A DNA stretch of 64,000 nucleotides from contig CAVSGQ010000009.1 of assembly GCA_963727495.1 (NCBI GenBank), forward strand, positions 372,001 to 436,000, given 5' to 3'. Position 1 is the first letter of the stretch; every line of letters starts with the position of its first letter. The translations under genes and the position numbers were made by a program. This DNA comes from Actinophytocola sp963727495 (GTDB taxonomy: Bacteria; Actinomycetota; Actinomycetes; Mycobacteriales; Pseudonocardiaceae). The notes under the pieces are model-generated. The model had not been told where the DNA came from and searched no databases. It was given only the letters and a program-made list of their open reading frames with translations. This document shows positions 34,103 through 42,362 of the stretch, piece by piece.

Positions 34103-35049
34103 AGGACAAGCGCAAGAAAGGCGACCGCCCGTCCTGGGCGCCGCCCATCATGCAGGGTGACCGCATGGAGCACGGCCTGCGACTGCTGGAGCTCGACGTG
34201 CGCCGCCGGCTGGACGGGCTGCTGCAGGGCAACCACCTCGGCCTCGTCCCCGGCCCCGGCACCGAGCCCGGCGAGGCCCGCACCTACCAGCCGGGCGACG
34301 ACGTGCGGCGGATGGACTGGGCGGTCACCGCGCGCACCACGGTGCCGCACATCCGGGAGACGGTCGCCGACCGGGAGCTGGAGACCTGGCTCGTGGTGGA
34401 CCTGTCCGGCAGCCTGTTCTTCGGCACGGCCGCGTGCGAGAAGCGCGACCTCGTCGTGGCCGCCACCGCCGCGGTCGCCCACCTGACCGGCGGCGGCGGG
34501 AACCGGCTCGGCGCGGTCATCGCGACCGGTGAGAAGACGGTCCGGGTGCCCGCCCGCGGCGGCCTCGCGCACGCCCGCGGGCTGGTCCGCAAGATCGCCG
34601 AGACGCCTCGCGCGCCCGAGGGGGTGCGCGGCGACCTGACCGACGCCATCGAGCAGCTGCGCCGCCCGCCGCGCCGCCGCGGCCTCGCGGTGATCATCTC
34701 CGACTTCCTCGGCGACGTGGAGTGGCAGCGCCCGCTGCGTGCGCTGTCCGCCCGGCACGACCTGCTCGCCATCGAGGTGATCGACCCGCGCGACATCGAC
34801 CTGCCCGAGGTCGGCACCGTGGTGCTGGCCGACCCCGAGTCGGGCCGGCAGCGCGAGGTGCACGCGACCGCGCTGCTCCGCAAGGAGTTCGCCGTCGCGG
34901 CGGCCGAGCACCGCGCCGCGGTCGCGGCGGCGGTGCGCCGGGCCGGCGGCGGGCACCTGGTGCTGCGCACCGACTCGGATTGGATCGCCGACACCGTCCG
35001 GTTCGTCGTCGCCCGCAAGCGGCGGTGGTCGGGGGGAGGGGTGGCCTGA
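34099..35049 (+). CDS. DUF58 domain protein, MoxR partner
   Basis: 316 aa from GTG 34099. The N-terminal GLRLLELDVRRRLDGLLQGNHLGLVPGPGTEPGEARTYQPGDDVRRMDWAVTART is diagnostic of DUF58 (YPGDDxRxIDWxxxAR-type), followed by a von Willebrand-like fold (LVVDLSGSLFFG) ending near ARKRRW. It lacks transmembrane helices. Probably a substrate or adaptor for the MoxR ATPase next to it. One-base stop/start overlap with the VWA gene. Confidence 0.9.
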   Translation: MKDKRKKGDRPSWAPPIMQGDRMEHGLRLLELDVRRRLDGLLQGNHLGLVPGPGTEPGEARTYQPGDDVRRMDWAVTARTTVPHIRETVADRELETWLVVDLSGSLFFGTAACEKRDLVVAATAAVAHLTGGGGNRLGAVIATGEKTVRVPARGGLAHARGLVRKIAETPRAPEGVRGDLTDAIEQLRRPPRRRGLAVIISDFLGDVEWQRPLRALSARHDLLAIEVIDPRDIDLPEVGTVVLADPESGRQREVHATALLRKEFAVAAAEHRAAVAAAVRRAGGGHLVLRTDSDWIADTVRFVVARKRRWSGGGVA

Positions 35050-36041
35050 TGCTGAACCTGAGCTTCCGCAACTTCACCGCGCCGTGGTGGTTCCTGCTGC
35101 TGGTCGGCGTCGCGGGGATCGTGGTCGGCTACCTGTGGGTGCAGCGGCTGCGGCACAAGCGCACCATGCGCTTCACCAACCTCGCGCTGCTGGAGAAGGT
35201 GGTGCCCAAGCGGCAGGGCTGGATCCGGCACGTGCCGGCGGTCGTGCTGGTCATCGCCCTGATGCTGCTGACCACGGCGATGGCCGGGCCCACCGCCGAG
35301 CAGCGGGTGCCGCGCAACCGGGCCACCGTGATGCTGGTCATCGACGTGTCGCTGTCCATGGAGGCGACCGACGTGCGGCCGACCCGCCTGCGTGCCGCGC
35401 AGGACGCCGCGAAGGACTTCGTCACCGGCCTGACCCCGGGCATCAACCTCGGGCTGATCGGGTTCGCCGGCACCGCGACCGTGCTGGTCTCGCCGACCAC
35501 CGACCGGGAGGGCGTGTCCCGGGCCATCGAGAACCTCCGGCTGGCCGAGTCGACCGCCACCGGCGAGGCGATCTTCGCCGCGCTGCAGGCGATCGAGGGC
35601 TTCGCGCAGGTCGTCAGCGGTGTGGAGGGCGCGCCACCGGCCCGGATCGTGCTGATGACCGACGGGAAGCAGACGATCCCGACCGACGACGGCAACGACC
35701 CGCGCGGAGCGTTCACCGCGGCGCGGGCGGCCGCCGAGCAGAAGATCCCGGTGTCCACGATCTCCTTCGGCACCGAGAGCGGCCAGGTCACCATCGACGG
35801 CAAGACCCAGCCGGTGCCGGTGGACGACGAGTCGATGCGCGAGATCGCCCGGCTGTCGGAGGGCGAGTTCTACAAGGCGGCGTCCGCCGACCAGTTGCAC
35901 AAGGTCTACGACACGCTCGGTGAGCAGATCGGGTACGAGACGAAGGACGCGGACGCGAGCCGTCCGTGGCTCATGCTCGGCACGCTCGCCGCGCTGCTCG
36001 CCGCCGGAAGTGCGCTGGTCATCGGCCAGAGACTACCCTAG
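35049..36041 (+). CDS. VWA domain membrane protein (BatA-like)
   Basis: 330 aa from ATG 35049. Two N-terminal membrane helices (WWFLLLVGVAGIVVGYLWV, VPAVVLVIALMLLTTAMAG), then a VWA domain with an intact metal site (VIDVSLSME, later T in STATGEA and D in LMTDGKQT), then a final helix (LMLGTLAALLAAGSALVIG). Orthologous in place to Rv1481. With MoxR and DUF58 it is thought to serve envelope stress or protein maturation. Confidence 0.92.
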   Translation: MLNLSFRNFTAPWWFLLLVGVAGIVVGYLWVQRLRHKRTMRFTNLALLEKVVPKRQGWIRHVPAVVLVIALMLLTTAMAGPTAEQRVPRNRATVMLVIDVSLSMEATDVRPTRLRAAQDAAKDFVTGLTPGINLGLIGFAGTATVLVSPTTDREGVSRAIENLRLAESTATGEAIFAALQAIEGFAQVVSGVEGAPPARIVLMTDGKQTIPTDDGNDPRGAFTAARAAAEQKIPVSTISFGTESGQVTIDGKTQPVPVDDESMREIARLSEGEFYKAASADQLHKVYDTLGEQIGYETKDADASRPWLMLGTLAALLAAGSALVIGQRLP

Positions 36042-36062
36042 GTGCGGTAGGTTTGTCCGATA

Positions 36063-36091
36063 TTGGGTGTTTTGTCGGGTAACGATATACT
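36063..36091 (+). promoter_or_regulatory. Promoter of the fabG-inhA-cpfC operon
   Basis: TTGGGT (36063-36068), a 17-bp spacer and TATACT (36086-36091) form a good housekeeping promoter 91 bp before the fabG start. The region is unusually AT-rich for this window. It is the counterpart of the mabA-inhA promoter in mycobacteria. Weak inverted GCG elements follow; nothing else is seen in the 140-bp gap. Confidence 0.6.
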
Positions 36092-36181
36092 CGCCGTACA
36101 GGGCACGTCCGGCGTTGGAGCCTCGCGGCGGACCGAATACCCTCGCGTTCGCAAGCTTTTTGGGGCTGTGAAGGAGTGTGC

Positions 36182-36886
36182 GTGGGACGTTCAGTACTGG
36201 TTACAGGGGGTAATCGGGGGATTGGGCTCGCGATAGCCCGGGCATTCGAGGCGCAGGGTGACCAGGTGGCCGTCACCTACCGCGGCAAGCCACCGCCGGA
36301 GAGCATGTTCGGGGTGCGCTGCGACGTGACCGACGCGGCCCAGGTGGACGCCGCGTTCAAGGAGGTCGAGGACGCGCAGGGCGCGGTCGAGGTCCTCGTG
36401 TCCAACGCCGGCATCACCGACGACACGCTGCTCATGCGGATGTCCGAGGAGCAGTTCACCAGGGTGGTGGACGCCAACCTGACCGGCGCGTACCGGGTGG
36501 CCAAGCGCGCCTGCCGGGGGATGCTGAAGGCCCGCTGGGGCCGGATGGTGTTCATCTCCTCGGTGGTCGGCATGACCGGCGGCCCGGGACAGGTCAACTA
36601 CGCGGCGAGCAAGGCCGGGCTGATCGGCGTGGCCCGCTCGATCGTGCGGGAGATGGGCAACCGGAACATCACCGCCAACGTGATCGCGCCGGGGTTCATC
36701 AGCACCGAGATGACCGACGCGGTGTCCGACGAGCGGCGGAAGCTGATCCTCGGGCAGGTGCCGGCCGGCCGGTACGGCAGCACCGAGGAGGTCGCCGCGG
36801 CCGTGACGTTCCTCGCCTCGGACGCCGCCGGCTACATCACCGGCGCCGTGCTGCCGGTCGATGGCGGGCTCGGGATGGGGCACTGA
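36182..36886 (+). CDS. fabG: 3-oxoacyl-ACP reductase FabG (MabA-like)
   Basis: 234 aa from GTG 36182, with AAGGAG at 36171-36176. Short-chain dehydrogenase with NADPH site VTGGNRGIGLAIA, NAG motif VSNAGI, and the triad S127-Y140-K144 (FISSVVGMTGGPGQVNYAASK). It reduces 3-ketoacyl-ACP in fatty acid elongation. Pairing with inhA and cpfC equals Rv1483-Rv1485. In genera without mycolic acids it would serve ordinary fatty acid synthesis. Confidence 0.93.
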   Translation: MGRSVLVTGGNRGIGLAIARAFEAQGDQVAVTYRGKPPPESMFGVRCDVTDAAQVDAAFKEVEDAQGAVEVLVSNAGITDDTLLMRMSEEQFTRVVDANLTGAYRVAKRACRGMLKARWGRMVFISSVVGMTGGPGQVNYAASKAGLIGVARSIVREMGNRNITANVIAPGFISTEMTDAVSDERRKLILGQVPAGRYGSTEEVAAAVTFLASDAAGYITGAVLPVDGGLGMGH

Positions 36887-36937
36887 GTCGCTCCTGACAG
36901 ACTGGGGCCCTCCACCGACCCACCAGGAGGGACGCTC

Positions 36938-37705
36938 GTGACCGGTCTGCTCGAAGGCAAGCGCCTGCTCATCACCGGTGTGATCACCGACGCGTCGATC
37001 GCGTTCCACGCGGCGAAGGTCGCCCAGCAGGAGGGGGCGACGGTCGTGCTGACCGGGTTCGGCCGGATGAGCCTGGTCGAGCGGATCGCCAAGCGGCTGC
37101 CGCAGCCGCCGCCGGTGATCGAGCTGGACGTGCAGGACCAGGGCCAGCTCGACACGCTCGCCGACCGCGTGCGCGAGCACGTCGACGGCCTGGACGGCGT
37201 GCTGCACGCGATCGGCTTCGCCCCGCAGACCTGCCTCGGCGCGCCGTTCCTGGACGCGCCGCGCGAGGACGTCTCGGTCGCCCTGGAGGTGTCGGCGTAC
37301 TCGTTCAAGTCGCTCGCGGTGGCCGCGCTGCCGCTGCTCGGGCGCGGCTCGTCGATCGTCGGCATGGACTTCGACGCGCGCGTGGCGTGGCCGGCCTACA
37401 ACTGGATGGGCGTGGCCAAGGCGGCGCTGGAGTCGGTGAACCGCTACCTGGCGCGCGACCTCGGCCCGCGGGGCATCCGGGTGAACCTGGTCTCGGCGGG
37501 GCCGCTGAAGACGATGGCGGCGAAGTCGATCCCCGGCTTCGGCGAGCTGGAGGGCGGTTGGACCGGCCGGGCTCCGCTGGGCTGGGACGCCGAGGACGCG
37601 ACGCCGGTGGCGAAGACGGTCTGCGCGATGCTGTCCGACTGGCTGCCCGCCACCACGGGCTCGATGATCATGGTCGACGGCGGCGTGCACGCGACGGGTC
37701 AGTGA
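36938..37705 (+). CDS. inhA: Enoyl-ACP reductase InhA
   Basis: 255 aa from GTG 36938 with AGGAGG eight bases upstream. NADH site ITGVITDASIAFHAAKVAQ, active-site Y154 and K161 (WPAYNWMGVAKAALE) and F145 of MDFD. Residue A91 in LHAIGFAPQT stands where M. tuberculosis InhA has Ser94; S94A is a known isoniazid/ethionamide resistance change. The substrate-binding loop after GPLKTMAAKS is shorter than in mycobacteria, suggesting shorter-chain substrates. Stop overlaps the ferrochelatase start by one base. Confidence 0.93.
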   Translation: MTGLLEGKRLLITGVITDASIAFHAAKVAQQEGATVVLTGFGRMSLVERIAKRLPQPPPVIELDVQDQGQLDTLADRVREHVDGLDGVLHAIGFAPQTCLGAPFLDAPREDVSVALEVSAYSFKSLAVAALPLLGRGSSIVGMDFDARVAWPAYNWMGVAKAALESVNRYLARDLGPRGIRVNLVSAGPLKTMAAKSIPGFGELEGGWTGRAPLGWDAEDATPVAKTVCAMLSDWLPATTGSMIMVDGGVHATGQ

Positions 37706-38730
37706 TGGACGCGCTGCTGTGGCTGTCGTTCGGCGGCCCGGACAAGCCCGCCGACGTCCGGCCGTTCCTCGAGAACGTCACCCGGGGACGCGGCGTGCCA
37801 CCCGAGCGGCTGGACGAGGTCGAGCAGCACTACCTGTCCTTCGGCGGCGTGTCGCCGATCAACGAGCTGAACCGGTCGGCCATCGCCGAGGTCGAGGCGG
37901 CCCTCGCGCGGCACGGGGTCGAGCTGCCGGTGTACTTCGGCAACCGCAACTGGCACCCGATGGTTGAGGACACGGTGGCGCGGATGGCCGCCGACGGGGT
38001 GCGGCGCGCGCTGGTGTTCCCGACCAGCGCCTACGGGGGCTACTCGGCCTGCCGCCAGTACGACGAGGACATCGCGCGGGCGCGCGCGGCGACCGGTGAC
38101 GGCGCGCCCGAACTGGTGAAGCTGCGGCACTTCTTCGACCACCCGCTGTTCGTCGGGGCGTTCGCGGACGCGGTGCGCGCGGCGGCCGGGGGGTTCGCGG
38201 AGTACCGGCTGGTGTTCACCGCGCACTCGGTGCCGCTGGCCGCCGACGCGGCGTCGGGCCCGCCGTCCGAGGGCGGGGGCCGGTACTCCCGCCAGGTCGC
38301 CGAGGCCGCGCGCCTGGTCGCGGCCGAGGTGGGCGTGGCCGACTACGACGTGGTCTGGCAGTCCCGGTCCGGGCCGCCGCGGGTCCCGTGGCTCGAGCCG
38401 GACATCCTCGACCACCTGGACGTGCTGGCGGGCAAGGCGGTGCCGGCCGTGGTCGTGTGCCCGGTCGGGTTCGTCAGCGACCACCTGGAGGTCGTCTGGG
38501 ACCTGGACACCGAGGCGGCGCAGCGGGCCGCCGAGCACGGCATGGGCTTCGCCCGGGCGGCGGCGCCCAGCCGGGACCCGCGGTTCGCCGAGCTGGTGGT
38601 GGAACTGGTCCGCGAGCACATCGCGGACGCGCCAGCGCGCCGGCTCTCGGACGTCCCGGCCGCGGGCTGCACGATCGACGGCGCGCCGTGCGCCCCCGCC
38701 TGCTGCGAACCGGTCCGCCGCGCCCGGTAG
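37705..38730 (+). CDS. cpfC: Coproporphyrin III ferrochelatase
   Basis: 341 aa from ATG 37705. Inserts iron into coproporphyrin III in the actinobacterial (coproporphyrin-dependent) haem pathway; also called HemH. Key sites are the metal-binding His in LVFTAHSVPL and Glu in SDHLEVVWDLD. Four cysteines can hold the [2Fe-2S] cluster: C116 (GGYSACRQYDED), C322, C329 and one of C333/C334 near the C-terminus. Third gene of the operon with fabG and inhA. Confidence 0.92.
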   Translation: MDALLWLSFGGPDKPADVRPFLENVTRGRGVPPERLDEVEQHYLSFGGVSPINELNRSAIAEVEAALARHGVELPVYFGNRNWHPMVEDTVARMAADGVRRALVFPTSAYGGYSACRQYDEDIARARAATGDGAPELVKLRHFFDHPLFVGAFADAVRAAAGGFAEYRLVFTAHSVPLAADAASGPPSEGGGRYSRQVAEAARLVAAEVGVADYDVVWQSRSGPPRVPWLEPDILDHLDVLAGKAVPAVVVCPVGFVSDHLEVVWDLDTEAAQRAAEHGMGFARAAAPSRDPRFAELVVELVREHIADAPARRLSDVPAAGCTIDGAPCAPACCEPVRRAR

Positions 38731-39099
38731 TCAGCCGGTGAACAGCGTCGTCCGGTCCACCATGCACAGCCGGTTGCCGAACGGGTCGGTCAGGTAGAAG
38801 GACCGCTCGCCCCACGGCTGCACGCGGATGGCGGAGTCGATCCGCGCGTCGAGCGCGCTCGCCCGTCGCTCGACCGCCTCGAGGTCGTCCACGGCGAAGT
38901 AGACGGGCTCGGGGTTGGGGCGGGCGTCCCACGGGTCGGTGTCCTCGCGCGGGCTGAACAGCGCCAGGATCGTGCCCTCGCAGTCGAGGTAGTGCCGCCC
39001 GCTGGACACCCGCGTGCCGGGCAGCCCCAGCAGGTCCTCGTAGAAGCGGGCCGCCGCGGCGATGTCGGAGACCGGAACGATCACTCTGAACAGCTTCAC
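38731..39099 (-). CDS. VOC family protein
   Basis: 122 aa from ATG 39099. One glyoxalase-fold module: MKLFRVIVPVSDIAAAARFYEDLLGLPG and YLTDPFGNRLCMV. Likely metal ligands sit in the first strand and in NRLCMVD, but the usual Glu is not obvious. Abuts the cpfC stop directly, convergent. Function unknown. Confidence 0.82.
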   Translation of the reverse strand: MKLFRVIVPVSDIAAAARFYEDLLGLPGTRVSSGRHYLDCEGTILALFSPREDTDPWDARPNPEPVYFAVDDLEAVERRASALDARIDSAIRVQPWGERSFYLTDPFGNRLCMVDRTTLFTG

Positions 39100-39122
39100 C
39101 GGCAGTCCTTACCCGGAGTCGG

Positions 39123-39701
39123 TCAACGCAGGCGCAGGTACGCCTCACCGCGCGGGGAGAGGCGGTAGCCCTTCTCCAGGCTGATGGTCAGGCCGAGGTT
39201 CTTGAGCTTGCGAACGTCCACTTTGAACGGAAGCATCTCGCGGCCCAGCTCCGCCGCGAGGTCGCCGGCGCGCACCGCGGGCCGCCGCGCGATGATGTCG
39301 AGGGTCTGCGCGGTCCACGGGCCGTGCGCCGACGCCCGGTCCAGCCGCGCCAGCCGCTCGGAGATCTCCTCGACGTCCGAAGTAGACAGATCGGCTCCGT
39401 TGGCGAGAAGGTCGCGCGGGTCCGGCTCGTCGACGTGGCGCAGCCGCAGCAGGTAGACCGGGTCGGACGGGTCGCCGCGCAGGTCGGCCACCGCCTCGGC
39501 GACCGAGCCGTAGCCCGCCGCCACGGCGTCCACCCGCCGGATCCGTCCCGGCGACACCTCGTCGACCGACTCCACCAGCACCCGGCCCGCCGCGGTCCGG
39601 TAGACGTTGCCCGCGGTGACCTGCCGGCGCCGCCAGCGCCGGAACAGGACCGTGACGGACCCGTCGCGGATCCCGGCCTGCAGCCGTCGCTCGATGAGCA
39701 C
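39123..39701 (-). CDS. ASCH-domain-like protein with C-terminal helix-turn-helix
   Basis: 192 aa from GTG 39701 (LIERRLQAGIRDGSVTVLFRRW); no strong ribosome site, and the start is four bases after the stop of the preceding gene, so translation is probably coupled. The N-terminal part resembles ASCH/PUA-like RNA-binding folds (VTVLFRRWRRRQVTAGNVYRTAAGRVLVESVDEV), and the last 80 residues form a winged-helix-like domain (ARRPAVRAGDLAAELGREMLPFKVDVRKLKNLGL). Function unknown; coenzyme or RNA binding is possible. Confidence 0.68.
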   Translation of the reverse strand: MLIERRLQAGIRDGSVTVLFRRWRRRQVTAGNVYRTAAGRVLVESVDEVSPGRIRRVDAVAAGYGSVAEAVADLRGDPSDPVYLLRLRHVDEPDPRDLLANGADLSTSDVEEISERLARLDRASAHGPWTAQTLDIIARRPAVRAGDLAAELGREMLPFKVDVRKLKNLGLTISLEKGYRLSPRGEAYLRLR

Positions 39702-39705
39702 GCGG

Positions 39706-40485
39706 TCAGCGGCGTTCGGCGTGATCCGACAGCGCGCGCACCGCGTCGGCCACCGCCGCACATCGCGCGGTGCGGACCGCCGTGAACAGCGGCCGCAGCG
39801 CCTCGGCGCGCTTCAGCGCCGCGGATGCGGACAGCGCCCCGCCCGGCTCGTCCTCCATCGCGAGCTCCAGGATCGCCGACACCTCCGCCGCCCGCTGCAG
39901 CACCCGCAGCGCCCGCTGCGGCATGCCGACCGGCCAGCTCGCCTTCGTCCGCTCCGCGATCCGCGCCTGCAACTCCTCGCGCACGCCGGTGCGCTGCTTG
40001 GCGACCCCGAGCTCGGTGAGCATGCCCGCGGCCACCCGCATGGCACCGGTCAGCTCGTGCTCCGCCTCGCCCAGCGGCACGTTCGGCGGCGGCGCGGGCT
40101 GCCCGATGTCGAAGACCGTCCATCGCAGGATCGCGCTGCCGAGCGGGCTGCCGACCCGCTCCGGCACGACGCCCAGGTTGCCCAGCACGACCGCCTCGCC
40201 GGCCCGTAACGCCTCGGACGCGAACGCACCGGGGCCGCCCAGGCCGCGGACGTCGCCGGGCACCGGCATGACCAGCCGCCCGCTGTCCACGCCGGCCCGC
40301 CGCAACGCGGCGAGGAAGGCCGCGGGCGCGCCGCCGGGCTCGCCCCGCACCGGGATCTCCAGACCGGCCGCCAGATCCTCGTCCGCGGTGACCACCTCAT
40401 GCTGCTCGGCCCAGTCCTGCAGGGCGTCGAGCACGTCGTCCGCGGCGGCGGCACCGCTCAGCCAGGCCGAGGACCACACCGCCAT
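39706..40485 (-). CDS. Conserved actinobacterial protein (Rv1486c position)
   Basis: About 259 aa from ATG 40485; a GTG at 40506 is an alternative. Begins MAVWSSAWLSGAAAADDVLDALQDWAEQ and is soluble, Ala/Val-rich and without known motifs. Its place after the ferrochelatase matches Rv1486c. It overlaps functionally with the ASCH-like gene (start/stop four bases apart). Function unknown. Confidence 0.72.
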   Translation of the reverse strand: MAVWSSAWLSGAAAADDVLDALQDWAEQHEVVTADEDLAAGLEIPVRGEPGGAPAAFLAALRRAGVDSGRLVMPVPGDVRGLGGPGAFASEALRAGEAVVLGNLGVVPERVGSPLGSAILRWTVFDIGQPAPPPNVPLGEAEHELTGAMRVAAGMLTELGVAKQRTGVREELQARIAERTKASWPVGMPQRALRVLQRAAEVSAILELAMEDEPGGALSASAALKRAEALRPLFTAVRTARCAAVADAVRALSDHAERR

Positions 40486-40555
40486 TGTCGCGCTGGGGGA
40501 TGACACGAACGCAAAGATTACGCGATCACCGCCGGCCCCCGCTCGGGGTGGTGGC

Positions 40556-41056
40556 CTACCTGACCGCCCGCTTCTCCGGGCCGACCTGGCGTTCCAGCAG
40601 GTCGCGGAACCGCCTGCGCTCCTCCTGCGCGCCGAACGCGCGGTGGGGCACCGGGAACAGCGCCGCGGCGTCGCCGGTGCGCAGCACGAAGCCGCGGTTG
40701 GTCTCCAGCCAGCCGGCCAACGCCGACCAGCGCAGGTCGCTGTAGGCCGTCCCGTCGACGGTCATCATCCGCATCGACGCGTCGTCGACGGTCGCGGTGA
40801 CGGTCGACGCCGCGACGGGGTTGCGGCGGAACCCGGCGTACACGTCCAGCATCGGCAGCGCCACGATGACCGCCGCGCACGCAATCCCGAACACGCCGGG
40901 CAGCACCACGCCGAGCACCACGAGCACGGCGCCGAACGTGGCGAGCGCGGTCGCGAACCAGGGGGACCAGCGGTAGAGCGGGGTCACCGCGCGCAGCGCG
41001 TCGCCCCAGTCGCCGGGTCGCGGGTCCCACCGCAGTTCCAGCCGCTCCTCCGCCAC
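40556..41056 (-). CDS. YcxB-like membrane protein
   Basis: 166 aa from ATG 41056. Two adjacent hydrophobic segments (WFATALATFGAVLVVLGVVLPG, VFGIACAAVIVALPML) follow a short cytoplasmic N-terminus; then a YcxB-like beta domain (STVTATVDDASMRMMTVDGTAYSDLRWSALAGW...FVLRTGDAAALFPVPHRAF). This domain is of unknown role and often in membrane-anchored proteins. 48 bp separate it from the divergent ltrA gene. Confidence 0.78.
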   Translation of the reverse strand: MAEERLELRWDPRPGDWGDALRAVTPLYRWSPWFATALATFGAVLVVLGVVLPGVFGIACAAVIVALPMLDVYAGFRRNPVAASTVTATVDDASMRMMTVDGTAYSDLRWSALAGWLETNRGFVLRTGDAAALFPVPHRAFGAQEERRRFRDLLERQVGPEKRAVR

Positions 41057-41104
41057 TCCGTGTCACCCTCCACAACCAGCACGTTCGTCGGCGAAACTAG
41101 ACAC

Positions 41105-42331
41105 ATGACACATCCCGCACGGGTCCGGGTGGAGCGGGTACGGGAAGCGAGCACCGCCACGACCCTAGAGCTTTTCTTCGACCTGGTGTTCGTCTTCGCG
41201 CTGACCCAGGTCACCGCGCTGATGGCGCACGAGGTCTCCGGCCGCGGGCTGCTGCGCGGCGTGCTGCTCATCGCCGTCGTGTGGTGGTGCTGGGTCGGCT
41301 ACTCCTGGCTGTCCAATGTGGTCAAGGCGGACGAGGGCTGGGCGCGGGTCACCATGCTGGTCGGCATGGCCGCGATGTTCCTGCTGGCGCTGGCCATCCC
41401 GGAGTCCTTCGAGGACCTGCCCGGCGGGCTGCCCGGCCCCACGGTGTTCGCGCTCGGCTACCTCGTGCTGCGCCTGGCGCACCTGGTGCTGTTCTGGATC
41501 ATCAGCGGCGACGACGCCGGGCTGCACCGCCAGGTCGCCCGGTTCGCGCCGACGATGGCGGGCGGGACCGTGTTCCTGCTGCTCGCCGCGAACACCTCCG
41601 GTGACGCGCAGCTGCTGCTGTGGCTGGCCGCGGTGGTCGCCGACTACGGCGGCACGCTGGTCATCGGCGCGCGCGGCTGGCGGCTGAACTCGGCGGGCCA
41701 CTTCGCCGAGCGGCACGGGCTGATCGTCATCGTCGCGCTGGGCGAGTCGATCGTGGCGATCGGCGTCGGCGTGACCGCGCTGCCGATCTCCTGGCCCATC
41801 ATCGTGTCCGCCGCGCTGGGCCTGTCGGTGTCGGCGAGCCTGTGGTGGGTCTACTTCGACACCTCGGCGCTGATGGGTGAGCACGCCCTGGCGGCCGCCC
41901 GCGGCGAGCACCGCGTGTCGATGGCGCGGACCGCGTTCACCTACCTGCACCTGCCGATGATGGGTGGCATCGTGCTGCTCGCGCTGGGGCTGAAGAAGGT
42001 GCTCGAGTACGTCGGCGACACCGAGCATCACACCCTTTCCGACCCGCTGACGGGCGTGCCGCTGTGGGCGATGTACGGCGGCGTGGTGCTCTACCTGCTG
42101 GCGCTGGTCGCGTTCTCCTACCGCTGCTACCGCAACGTCAAGGTGTTCCGGCTCGTCGCGGCCGCGGTGCTGCTGGCGCTGCTGCCGCTCGCGGCGACCG
42201 TCCCCGCGCTGGCCACGCTCGGCCTGCTCGCTGCCGTGCTCATCGGGCTCAACGTCGTCGAGATGATCATTTTCGCGACCGACCGGAAGGCGCTGCGGCA
42301 CGGGCGCCCCGAGGGCGTGCACGCGGAGTAG
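41105..42331 (+). CDS. ltrA: Low temperature requirement protein A (LtrA) family
   Basis: 408 aa from ATG 41105. Multi-helix membrane protein of the LtrA family: LELFFDLVFVFALTQVT, the repeated GYLVLRLAHLVLF, AERHGLIVIVALGESIVAIG and WWVYFD motifs are diagnostic. The best-known member supports growth of Listeria in the cold; a transport or lipid role is suspected in others. No partner genes nearby. Confidence 0.88.
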   Translation: MTHPARVRVERVREASTATTLELFFDLVFVFALTQVTALMAHEVSGRGLLRGVLLIAVVWWCWVGYSWLSNVVKADEGWARVTMLVGMAAMFLLALAIPESFEDLPGGLPGPTVFALGYLVLRLAHLVLFWIISGDDAGLHRQVARFAPTMAGGTVFLLLAANTSGDAQLLLWLAAVVADYGGTLVIGARGWRLNSAGHFAERHGLIVIVALGESIVAIGVGVTALPISWPIIVSAALGLSVSASLWWVYFDTSALMGEHALAAARGEHRVSMARTAFTYLHLPMMGGIVLLALGLKKVLEYVGDTEHHTLSDPLTGVPLWAMYGGVVLYLLALVAFSYRCYRNVKVFRLVAAAVLLALLPLAATVPALATLGLLAAVLIGLNVVEMIIFATDRKALRHGRPEGVHAE

Positions 42332-42362
42332 CTGGAGCTGCTCCACGTCGACCGCCGCGCGG

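Noticed and set aside
39701..40485. Fusion of the ASCH-like gene and the preceding gene by frameshift
   Set aside because: Each protein is complete by itself; a four-base stop-to-start gap is typical of coupled genes.
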